Below are positions 12,039 through 18,930 of a stretch of DNA of 64,000 nucleotides, in pieces (positions within the stretch are counted from its first letter, which is position 1; every line of letters begins with the position of its first letter). The stretch spans positions 3,052,103-3,116,102 of the forward strand of contig NZ_KB905472.1 in NCBI RefSeq assembly GCF_000382445.1, in the 5' to 3' direction. The stretch is from Phocaeicola massiliensis B84634 = Timone 84634 = DSM 17679 = JCM 13223. GTDB lineage: Bacteria > Bacteroidota > Bacteroidia > Bacteroidales > Bacteroidaceae. Both the position numbers and the translations under genes were made by a program. The notes beneath the pieces are model-generated. The model saw only the letters and a program-made list of their open reading frames with translations, ran no database searches and was not told the origin of the DNA.

Positions 12039-12061
12039 AGATATTTATTTTAATTCTCAAA
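12032..12061 (-). promoter_or_regulatory. Promoter of tRNA-tuf operon (Bacteroides type)
   Basis: Minus strand: TTTG (12058-12061), 18 bases, TAACTTTG (12032-12039). This matches the Bacteroides sigma-ABfr -33/-7 consensus. It would start transcription about 45 bases upstream of tRNA-Thr(TGT). Confidence 0.7.
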
Positions 12062-12078
12062 AACTTTTAGCGATTTTT

Positions 12079-12378
12079 TTATTTACCGCGTAGTTTTTCT
12101 TTTGTTTTTGTCAATTGCTTAGACAGTGCATCCACACACACATCTATCGCTTCTTCGAATGTATCGCTCACCTTCTCCGCAAAAAATTCTCCATTCATGG
12201 CCAAAACTTTAATTCCAGCCTCTTTATTCATAGCGGTTTCCGGTTTTACTACTTTTAATGACACCTCCACTTTGTTTATATCGTCGCAATACTTTTCTAA
12301 TTTAGCCGTCTTCTTCTGGATAAAGTCCTGAAGTTTTTCAGACGCATCGAAATGAATAGCTTGAATTCTTACTTCCAT
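12079..12378 (-). CDS. hpf: Short ribosome hibernation promoting factor (HPF/RaiA family)
   Basis: Binds the 30S decoding region in stationary phase and helps form inactive ribosome dimers. It has 99 residues, the size of the short HPF form, with no C-terminal dimerisation domain. The family pattern is seen in EVRIQAIHFDASEKLQDFIQ at the start, the IKVLAMNGEFFAEKVSDTFE segment and a basic end (KQLTKTKEKLRGK). It lies 14 bases after the recombinase gene, likely an operon with rpsU and xer. Confidence 0.93.
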   Translation of the reverse strand: MEVRIQAIHFDASEKLQDFIQKKTAKLEKYCDDINKVEVSLKVVKPETAMNKEAGIKVLAMNGEFFAEKVSDTFEEAIDVCVDALSKQLTKTKEKLRGK

Positions 12379-12392
12379 AATTACCTCCTTTT

Positions 12393-13274
12393 TTACGCTC
12401 TTGGATGAGCTTGTTCATACACTTTTTTAAGTTCTTCAAAAGTTGTATGCGTATAGATTTCCGTTGTTGTCAGGCTTTCATGTCCCAAAAGCTCTTTCAC
12501 AGCCCCCAACTCCGCCTGATTATTCAGCATCGAAGTAGCGAAACTATGCCTCAACACATGCGGACTTCTTTTCTTAAGCGTTACAACTTTTGACAGGTTC
12601 CGTTTCACTAAATTATACACCTTCATAGGATACAGTCTCTTCCCGTCTTGCTTGACAAAAAAAGCTTTTTCCCTATCAGGTACAGTTTCATTCCTTACCT
12701 TAATATAATTAAGCAACGACAGCCTCAGTTCATCACCAAAAGGAATCAGTCTTTGCTTATTTCTCTTTCCTGTCACCTTAATGAGAGAAGCCGAGAAGTC
12801 AATATCCGCATCGTCCAATCCGATCAATTCCGAAAGTCTCATACCTGTAGCATAAAACATTTCGATTATCATTTTATCCAGGCAACCGGTAAACCCCTTT
12901 CCACAAGGAATTTCATCCAACAACCGATTCATATCTTCTTCCTTCACAAAGACCGGCAGAGGTTTCTTTTTCTTAGGTCCGACTACTTTAAATGTCGGAT
13001 CCACCGCTACTATCTTCTTCCGCAAGAGATAACGATAAAATGAACGGAGAGAACTCAGTTTTCTATTTACCGAAGTAGAAGTATATCCACCATCCATCAG
13101 GCTTACCACCCACAAACGGATTACATCTGCATCCACCGTAGTAAAATCGATCTCCTCGTCAACACTCTTAAAGAACTCTTCAAATTTGGTCAAATCCGTT
13201 CCATAGCTAACAATCGTTTTCTCAGAACAGTTTTTCTCCAACCGAAGATAATCCAAAAAAGACTCTATTAACAT
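12393..13274 (-). CDS. Tyrosine recombinase, XerC/XerD type
   Basis: Site-specific recombinase of 293 residues, the size of XerC/XerD. An N-terminal core-binding domain (residues 1-85) precedes the catalytic domain with Arg in ATGMRLSELIGL, HVLRHSFATSML (His-x-x-Arg), the LGHESLTTTEIY histidine and the terminal Tyr nucleophile. Its fixed place between rpsU and hpf in a housekeeping operon argues for a chromosome dimer resolution role rather than an element integrase. Which of XerC or XerD it is cannot be settled here. Confidence 0.88.
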   Translation of the reverse strand: MLIESFLDYLRLEKNCSEKTIVSYGTDLTKFEEFFKSVDEEIDFTTVDADVIRLWVVSLMDGGYTSTSVNRKLSSLRSFYRYLLRKKIVAVDPTFKVVGPKKKKPLPVFVKEEDMNRLLDEIPCGKGFTGCLDKMIIEMFYATGMRLSELIGLDDADIDFSASLIKVTGKRNKQRLIPFGDELRLSLLNYIKVRNETVPDREKAFFVKQDGKRLYPMKVYNLVKRNLSKVVTLKKRSPHVLRHSFATSMLNNQAELGAVKELLGHESLTTTEIYTHTTFEELKKVYEQAHPRA

Positions 13275-13351
13275 AAGAAACGTCGCTTCATTAATTCAGC
13301 AACGAATATATGAAAAAGAATTCAATTATTCAAAGAAAGTGCAAGAATTAA

Positions 13352-13543
13352 TTATTCTTCAACCTGCTGAAGCTTCTGCACGTATACAGCACGTTCTTTC
13401 TTAAGTCTGTTGATTACAGACGGTTTGTCAAACTGCTGTCTAGCTCTCAGTTCTTTTACAACACCTGTTTTTTCAAATTTTCTTTTGAATTTTTTCAGCG
13501 CTTTTTCAATGTTTTCGCCTTCTTTTACTGGTACTACAATCAT
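13352..13543 (-). CDS. rpsU: 30S ribosomal protein S21
   Basis: Small basic protein of the small subunit, near the anti-Shine-Dalgarno end of 16S rRNA. It has 63 residues (MIVVPVKEGENIEKALKKF start, KKFKRKFEKTGVVKELRARQ core). It is first in the rpsU-xer-hpf group and has its own well-formed promoter. Confidence 0.96.
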   Translation of the reverse strand: MIVVPVKEGENIEKALKKFKRKFEKTGVVKELRARQQFDKPSVINRLKKERAVYVQKLQQVEE

Positions 13544-13600
13544 TGTTTTTAATAATTAAATTATGTTGTTACTAAATTTTTCTATAGTCAAATTGCGGCG

Positions 13601-13632
13601 CAAAATTACACATACTTTCTTTATTTACAAAA
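13601..13632 (-). promoter_or_regulatory. rpsU promoter (Bacteroides type)
   Basis: Minus strand: TTTTG at 13628-13632, 19-base spacer, TAATTTTG at 13601-13608. A full -33/-7 pair about 58 bases upstream of the rpsU start. It is back to back with the promoter of the plus-strand peptidase gene. Confidence 0.75.
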
Positions 13633-13670
13633 CTTTCCGCAAATATTTATCTTAAATAACATAGAAATTG

Positions 13671-13678
13671 TATCTTTG
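13671..13678 (+). promoter_or_regulatory. -7 element of the aminopeptidase gene
   Basis: TATCTTTG fits TAnnTTTG, 34 bases before the ATG at 13713. A TTTA at 13646-13649 is the nearest -33 candidate. Confidence 0.6.
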
Positions 13679-13712
13679 TCATTGAGTTTAAGTTATTATA
13701 AACCACAATACA

Positions 13713-15518
13713 ATGAAATTGGAAATTAAACAAAGAGTAGCTGCTTTGCGTAAATTCATGCAAGGAAATGGTATACAAGCATTTATACTCCCCACCACCG
13801 ATCCTCATAATAGTGAGTATGTTGCCTCGCATTGGGAAGCCCGCAAATGGCTGACCGGTTTCACCGGATCGGCAGGTACAGCGGTCATCACTATGAAAAA
13901 GGCAGGATTATGGACGGATTCCCGTTATTTTCTGCAAGCTGCCGAGCAACTGGAGGGTACAGACATAACTTTATTTAAAGAACGTATGCCAGAAACTCCT
14001 TCTATTGCCGAATGGCTTTTTAAAGAACTTAAAGAAGGAGACATCATCGGAATGGACGGATGGGTAAACGGAATCGATTTTAAAGAATCTCTTTATGAGG
14101 CTTGTTCTCCCAAAGGAATCCAAGTGAAAAGTGTTACCGACCCTTTTGACGAAATATGGGAGGATCGACCCGCGTTGCCATCCGAACCTGTATTCATATT
14201 AGAAGAAAAATATGCCGGACTTTCCTGTCGAAAGAAAATAGAACTCATCAGAGAGGAGATACACAAAAATAACTGCCAAAGTATCTTACTATCCGCCTTG
14301 GATGAGATTGCATGGACACTGAACCTGAGAGGAAGCGATGTGCATTGTAACCCCGTATTCATTAGTTATATGCATATAACTCAAAAGGAAGCTACCTTAT
14401 ATATAATAGAAGAAAAACTTTCTCCTGAAGTCAAAACCTATTTGGAAGAGAACGGAGTTACCATTAAATCCTATAATAAGATAGAGAGCGACATCAAAAA
14501 TGTACGTCAGAACATTCAGGTATCTCCAACCCTCAATATGAAACTTTTTAATGCTGCCGGCTATCCGAGCAGCCACGGTATTGACACCGGACATAAGATA
14601 ATGGAAATTCCTTCTCCCGTCAGCCTTCTGAAAGCCGTGAAAAACGAAACTGAAATAAACGGTTTTCGCCATGCCATGGAACGCGACGGCATAGCTATGG
14701 TTAAATTTCTGAAGTGGCTGAAAGAGGCAGTTCCTGCCGGAAATGAATCCGAGCTGAGTGTCGACCGGAAACTATATGAATTGCGTGCCGAACAAGCGAA
14801 TTTTAAAGGAATCAGCTTTGATACGATTGCCGGATATAAAGAACATGCAGCTATCGTTCATTACGAAGCAACTCCCGAAACAGATATTCCTTTGAAACCC
14901 GAAGGTATGTTACTGCTGGACAGTGGCGCACAATATCCGGATGGAACAACCGATATTACGCGTACTATTGTGCTCGGTCCTCTCAGTGATGAAGAGAAAA
15001 CAGATTATACATTGGTACTGAAAGGCTTCCTTCAATTGCAGAACGCTGTATTTCCTGAAGGAACCTGCGGAACACAGCTTGATGTTTTAGCGCGTCAAGC
15101 CATGTGGAAAGCGGGTATCAACTATTTTCACGGTACAGGGCATGGTGTCGGTCATTTCCTCTGTGTACACGAAGGGCCTCACCAAATCAGGATGAACCAT
15201 ATGCCCACTACTCTCCGTCCGGGTATGACGGTAACCAACGAACCGGGCATTTACAAAGCCGGCCGTCACGGTATCCGCACCGAAAACACGTTGCTGATAG
15301 TGCCTGCCATGGAGAGTGAATTCGGCTCTTTCATGAAATTCGAACCGCTTACTCTCTGTCCCATCGACAAAGAAGCCATTGTGACCGATATGTTGACCGA
15401 CGAAGAAATCAACTGGTTCAATGAATACCATAAAATGGTATATAGCCGGCTAAGTCCTCTATTGAATAAAGAAGAGCAGGAGTGGTTAAAAGAAAAGACC
15501 TCACCTTTAAAACGTTAA
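13713..15518 (+). CDS. Xaa-Pro aminopeptidase (M24B, aminopeptidase P type)
   Basis: Cytosolic metalloprotease that releases an N-terminal residue preceding proline. It has 601 residues: two creatinase-like N-terminal domains (from about 10 to 300) and a C-terminal pita-bread domain. Metal ligands appear in order: two Asp in LLDSGAQYPDGTTDITRT, His in HGTGHGVGHFL, Glu in TNEPGIY and Glu in GIRTENTLL. There is no signal peptide. The length is that of the eukaryote-like long form common in Bacteroidetes. The next gene follows by 9 bases. Confidence 0.94.
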   Translation: MKLEIKQRVAALRKFMQGNGIQAFILPTTDPHNSEYVASHWEARKWLTGFTGSAGTAVITMKKAGLWTDSRYFLQAAEQLEGTDITLFKERMPETPSIAEWLFKELKEGDIIGMDGWVNGIDFKESLYEACSPKGIQVKSVTDPFDEIWEDRPALPSEPVFILEEKYAGLSCRKKIELIREEIHKNNCQSILLSALDEIAWTLNLRGSDVHCNPVFISYMHITQKEATLYIIEEKLSPEVKTYLEENGVTIKSYNKIESDIKNVRQNIQVSPTLNMKLFNAAGYPSSHGIDTGHKIMEIPSPVSLLKAVKNETEINGFRHAMERDGIAMVKFLKWLKEAVPAGNESELSVDRKLYELRAEQANFKGISFDTIAGYKEHAAIVHYEATPETDIPLKPEGMLLLDSGAQYPDGTTDITRTIVLGPLSDEEKTDYTLVLKGFLQLQNAVFPEGTCGTQLDVLARQAMWKAGINYFHGTGHGVGHFLCVHEGPHQIRMNHMPTTLRPGMTVTNEPGIYKAGRHGIRTENTLLIVPAMESEFGSFMKFEPLTLCPIDKEAIVTDMLTDEEINWFNEYHKMVYSRLSPLLNKEEQEWLKEKTSPLKR

Positions 15519-15527
15519 GAAAGAATT

Positions 15528-16067
15528 ATGGCACTTATAAAATCGGTAAGAGGATTTACACCTCAAATTGGAGAAAACTGCTATTTGGCCGATAACGCCA
15601 CCATCATTGGCGATGTTATAATGGGACACGATTGCAGTATCTGGTTTAATGCTGTACTGCGTGGCGATGTTAATGCCATCCGTATCGGTAACCGTGTTAA
15701 TATCCAAGACGGAAGCGTACTACATACTCTTTATCAGAAATCGGTAGTCGAAATCGGCAACAATGTATCTGTGGGACATAACGTTACCATTCACGGTGCA
15801 ACCATCAAAGACGGTGCGCTGATAGGTATGGGAGCAACCGTACTTGACCACGCCATAGTAGGTGAAGGAGCTATTGTAGCTGCCGGAGCCCTAGTCTTGA
15901 GCAATACCATCATCGAACCGGGAAGTCTTTGGGCAGGTGTTCCCGCCAAGTTCATCAAAAAAATTCCGCCCGAACAAAGTCGGGAACTGAATGAAAAGAT
16001 TGCAAACGGTTATCTGATGTATGCTTCTTGGTTTAAAGATGAAGAAATAAATGAGACAAATAAATAA
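15528..16067 (+). CDS. Gamma-carbonic anhydrase family hexapeptide protein
   Basis: Left-handed beta-helix protein of 179 residues, trimeric in the family. The zinc ligand pattern is complete: one His in SVLHTLYQKS and two in VGHNVTIHG. The FNAVLRGDVNAIRIGNRVNIQDG segment is the family signature. Members of this YrdA/CaiE-like group often show little carbonic anhydrase activity, so function is inferred only as a metal-binding enzyme or acyltransferase relative. It sits 9 bases after the peptidase and probably shares its mRNA. Confidence 0.9.
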   Translation: MALIKSVRGFTPQIGENCYLADNATIIGDVIMGHDCSIWFNAVLRGDVNAIRIGNRVNIQDGSVLHTLYQKSVVEIGNNVSVGHNVTIHGATIKDGALIGMGATVLDHAIVGEGAIVAAGALVLSNTIIEPGSLWAGVPAKFIKKIPPEQSRELNEKIANGYLMYASWFKDEEINETNK

Positions 16068-16110
16068 TAACCCAAAAACAAACTAATTATTAATTTCTAA
16101 TTTATTGATT

Positions 16111-16602
16111 ATGAAAAAATTATTTATTCTTGCCTGCATGCTGGTATTATTTGTATGCGGTGCTCATGCTCAACAAGGCAAACAAGCATTTGGCTTTCAT
16201 TTAGGTTATGGGACTGAAATCGAAAGTGTAGGTATCGGCGTTAAATACCAATACAACATTCTTGATGCACTCAGGCTGGAACCTTCCGTAGATTATTTCT
16301 TCAAAAATGACGGGGTTGATATGTTCGACTTCAACGTTAATGCTCACTATCTCTTTCCTGTTGCAAGCGGTGCACGTCTTTACCCTCTCTTCGGATTGAC
16401 CTACACTAATTGGCACTGGGATTTAGGTGAAATCGATGGAATGGACTTAAGTGGAAATAAAGGTAAGTTTGGAGCTAATTTAGGAGCCGGTGCAGAATTC
16501 GACCTTAACTCACAATGGATGATAAACTTCGAAATCAAATATCAAATTATCAGTGATTTTGACCAAGGCGTATTCAATATCGGGGTAGCCTACAAGTTCT
16601 AA
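16111..16602 (+). CDS. Small outer-membrane beta-barrel protein
   Basis: About 163 residues from the ATG at 16111; a TTG two codons upstream is in frame but less likely. A signal peptide (KKLFILACMLVLFVCGAHA) is followed by alternating aromatic strands and ends in FNIGVAYKF, the terminal-aromatic signal of barrels inserted by BAM. It resembles the OmpA/OmpX-like eight-strand group of Bacteroidetes. No enzymatic or binding motif is seen and the substrate is unknown. It is convergent with the response regulator gene. Confidence 0.8.
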   Translation: MKKLFILACMLVLFVCGAHAQQGKQAFGFHLGYGTEIESVGIGVKYQYNILDALRLEPSVDYFFKNDGVDMFDFNVNAHYLFPVASGARLYPLFGLTYTNWHWDLGEIDGMDLSGNKGKFGANLGAGAEFDLNSQWMINFEIKYQIISDFDQGVFNIGVAYKF

Positions 16603-16632
16603 AAATCCACCGATAATATTTTTATTCACCTA

Positions 16633-16661
16633 TAGGGAGGGGGATTCCAATCCTCCCCCTA
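16633..16661. terminator. Bidirectional hairpin between convergent genes
   Basis: A G-rich arm and a C-rich arm (GGGGGATT facing AATCCTCCCCC) form a strong stem between the barrel gene and the regulator gene, touching the latter's stop codon. There is no clear T-run on either strand. Confidence 0.6.
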
Positions 16662-17363
16662 CGGTAAACAAACCAAACTGATTCCTACTCCCTTTAAAGT
16701 CTTTATCTGCACTTTTTCATCTTCAATCAACAATTTACGAAGCCGTGTGACAAAAACATCCAAACTGCGTGATGCAAAATAATCATCCTCTTTCTCCCAA
16801 AAAGTAGAAAGAATAACCTCTCGCTTCACCACTTCTCCCATCTTGACGCAAAGCATTTTCAGCAGACCAGCTTCACGTTCTGTCAGCGTCTTCTCCACTC
16901 CCGAAACCAGATATCTCAATATCGCATGAGCAGCATCGAACACATAGCTCTCACCTATTCTATACGTTTCACTCTCATTTTTGGCACTTACCCCCTGTTT
17001 CAATTTCAGAAGTGCCCCGATATGCGCATCCAACTCTTCAGCCAGAAAAGGTTTCTTGATATAATTATTCACACCCAGTTCATAACCTTTTACCACATCT
17101 TTGGGTGAGACACGCCCCGAAGTAAATAAAATAGGTATATCCCCATCCAGTTCGCGAATACGTTTCACCATCTCATAACCGTCCATTACAGGCATTTCAA
17201 TATCCGAAACAATCACATCAGGATGTTGCTCTTTCCATATTTTCAACCCCTCCTCCCCATCCGCAGCAGTCGTCACTTCATAACCTCCTATCATATCTTC
17301 CAGACCACCACGGATAATGTAGCAAAGATTAGCGTCATCCTCTACCAACAACAACTTTACCAT
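16659..17363 (-). CDS. OmpR/PhoB-family response regulator
   Basis: Transcription factor of 234 residues. The ATG at 17361-17363 (MVKLLLVEDDANLCY) is chosen because the receiver domain begins there; an upstream in-frame ATG would add 39 residues running into the kinase gene. The phosphoacceptor is the Asp of VIVSDIEMP, with Lys in NNYIKKPF. The C-terminal winged helix has LTEREAGLLKMLC and SLDVFVTRLRKLL. It follows the kinase by 43 bases. Direct repeats at 18834-18862 are the best candidate for its operator. Confidence 0.95.
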   Translation of the reverse strand: MVKLLLVEDDANLCYIIRGGLEDMIGGYEVTTAADGEEGLKIWKEQHPDVIVSDIEMPVMDGYEMVKRIRELDGDIPILFTSGRVSPKDVVKGYELGVNNYIKKPFLAEELDAHIGALLKLKQGVSAKNESETYRIGESYVFDAAHAILRYLVSGVEKTLTEREAGLLKMLCVKMGEVVKREVILSTFWEKEDDYFASRSLDVFVTRLRKLLIEDEKVQIKTLKGVGISLVCLP

Positions 17364-17406
17364 AACTTCATCTCCTATTTTTTTCCTATTTGCTCCAAAT
17401 CCATTA

Positions 17407-18810
17407 TCACTTTTCTTCCACACTGTCCAAAAACTCTTTTTGAGGCAGAGAAAGAGAAAATTCGCTATACTCTCCTTCAATACTCTCTACTTCCACCGTT
17501 CCGCCATGAGCCTCGGCAACACGGAATACATAGTTCAATCCCAATCCGAAACCAGATGCTCCGCCTTTCCGACTGCGTTCTGTAGCCGATGCACGCTCAT
17601 ACTTTTCGAATATACGACTTTGATCTTTCAAAGGAATACCAAAACCATTATCTTTTACCTTGATGACAACCGCGCCATCCGGTTTACAGAAAGAAGAGAT
17701 AGTAATAGCAACTGAAGCCCCCGAATACTTAATAGCATTATCAATCAGATTGCTGATTGCTTCCTTCAGAAACTCACCATCCGCCACAACCGTTTCCGCT
17801 TCAAGAGCTAAACTGAAATGTACCGGCTTGTCCGCCTTAGCAGAAAACTTTTCAATCAAGTCATCCAACATACTACGTAACGAAAGCATTTCGCGAAAAA
17901 GATTCAGTTGATGATTTTCCAATTTCGAAAGTGTCAAAACCTTCTCTGTCAACGCTAACAGATGTTCACTTTCATCTTTCAAAATATGAAAAAGCTTGGC
18001 ACGCTTTTCAGGACGAGTATCCAACTTACCGGTCTCTAATATTTGAATCCCCATCAAAATACTGCTGATAGGTGTTTTCATATCGTGAATCAGCGCATAA
18101 GAAAAATCTTCGCGGATCTTAGCTATTTTATTTTGACGGGCAATGATACGAATCTGATAGACAATACAACCGATAATCAATATCATCATTATCACAGTGG
18201 CAATCAATAGCAAGGTCATTTTCTGAAAGATAACCCAATAAGGATTAACAATAAAAGCCTGCAGATTTTCCGTACGCTTGCAATTAGTGGGATATAACCG
18301 AGTCTTCAGCATATCATTCCCCCTCATCCATAACGCTCGGGAGCTCTTGAGAATATTTCCCGAAGAATCAGTAATACAACAAACCACCTCTGCATCAATA
18401 CCTTCCATAAGCAGGTTCGCCCGATAGATAGAATCCAAATCTGCCAAAGAAACAGATACTTCATATTTCTTTACCACAGCTTCCTGGATAGAAACATACA
18501 TATTAGACATCAGCCATTGATTGGCATTATCATTCAAAATCCCGCTTTCAGCAACATCATGATCATTATCCAGCTCCACTTTCACCCCTACAATGGTATC
18601 TTGAACTGCATATTTCTTTTTCAACTCCGCTTTCAGCTCCTCCATGCGATGGAAGAGTTCTTGCATAGAAGCATCTTTGAAAACTTCATTGCTCCTAAAC
18701 TGAATACTTTCTTTCGCTAGCTTATAGGTATTGACAAGCCAAACATATTGCAAGCCGAAAATAGCCAGCAAACCAACAATTGCCATCCATCGTATATGCT
18801 TTATTTTCAT
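17407..18810 (-). CDS. Membrane sensor histidine kinase
   Basis: 467 residues. Transmembrane helices lie near residues 10-28 and 202-224, enclosing a periplasmic sensor of about 170 residues of no recognised type. The H-box is SYALIHDMKTPISSILMG, the N-box LIDNAIKYS, G1 KDNGFGIP and G2 ASGFGLGLNYV, so the kinase core is complete. It is the first gene of a two-gene operon with the regulator and is divergent from the outer-membrane receptor at 18931, which is its likely target. The ligand is unknown. Confidence 0.94.
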   Translation of the reverse strand: MKIKHIRWMAIVGLLAIFGLQYVWLVNTYKLAKESIQFRSNEVFKDASMQELFHRMEELKAELKKKYAVQDTIVGVKVELDNDHDVAESGILNDNANQWLMSNMYVSIQEAVVKKYEVSVSLADLDSIYRANLLMEGIDAEVVCCITDSSGNILKSSRALWMRGNDMLKTRLYPTNCKRTENLQAFIVNPYWVIFQKMTLLLIATVIMMILIIGCIVYQIRIIARQNKIAKIREDFSYALIHDMKTPISSILMGIQILETGKLDTRPEKRAKLFHILKDESEHLLALTEKVLTLSKLENHQLNLFREMLSLRSMLDDLIEKFSAKADKPVHFSLALEAETVVADGEFLKEAISNLIDNAIKYSGASVAITISSFCKPDGAVVIKVKDNGFGIPLKDQSRIFEKYERASATERSRKGGASGFGLGLNYVFRVAEAHGGTVEVESIEGEYSEFSLSLPQKEFLDSVEEK

Positions 18811-18833
18811 ATCATTACTTCCTTCAAATTCAT

Positions 18834-18862
18834 ATTAACCTAACATTAACCTACCATTAACC
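18834..18862 (+). promoter_or_regulatory. Three ATTAACC direct repeats, probable regulator operator
   Basis: ATTAACC occurs at 18834-18840, 18845-18851 and 18856-18862, an exact 11-bp period. PhoB/OmpR regulators bind head-to-tail half-sites at this spacing. The array ends 21 bases before the -7 box at 18884, where it would replace a missing -33 element. Confidence 0.75.
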
Positions 18863-18883
18863 ACGTATGAAAAAAAGTAGCTC

Positions 18884-18891
18884 TACTTTTG
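18884..18891 (+). promoter_or_regulatory. -7 element of the outer-membrane receptor gene
   Basis: TACTTTTG fits TAnnTTTG, 39 bases before the ATG at 18931. No TTTG is found at -33, which fits an activator-dependent promoter. Confidence 0.65.
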
Positions 18892-18930
18892 TTTCGTCAA
18901 AGTTAAAGAAAATATTAAAAACCAACGAAT

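Noticed and set aside
12393..13274. Integrase of a mobile element in the ribosomal region
   Set aside because: Its size and fixed operon place between rpsU and hpf indicate a housekeeping Xer recombinase.
17364..17480. 39-residue N-terminal extension of the response regulator
   Set aside because: It runs into the kinase stop region and the receiver domain begins exactly at the later ATG.
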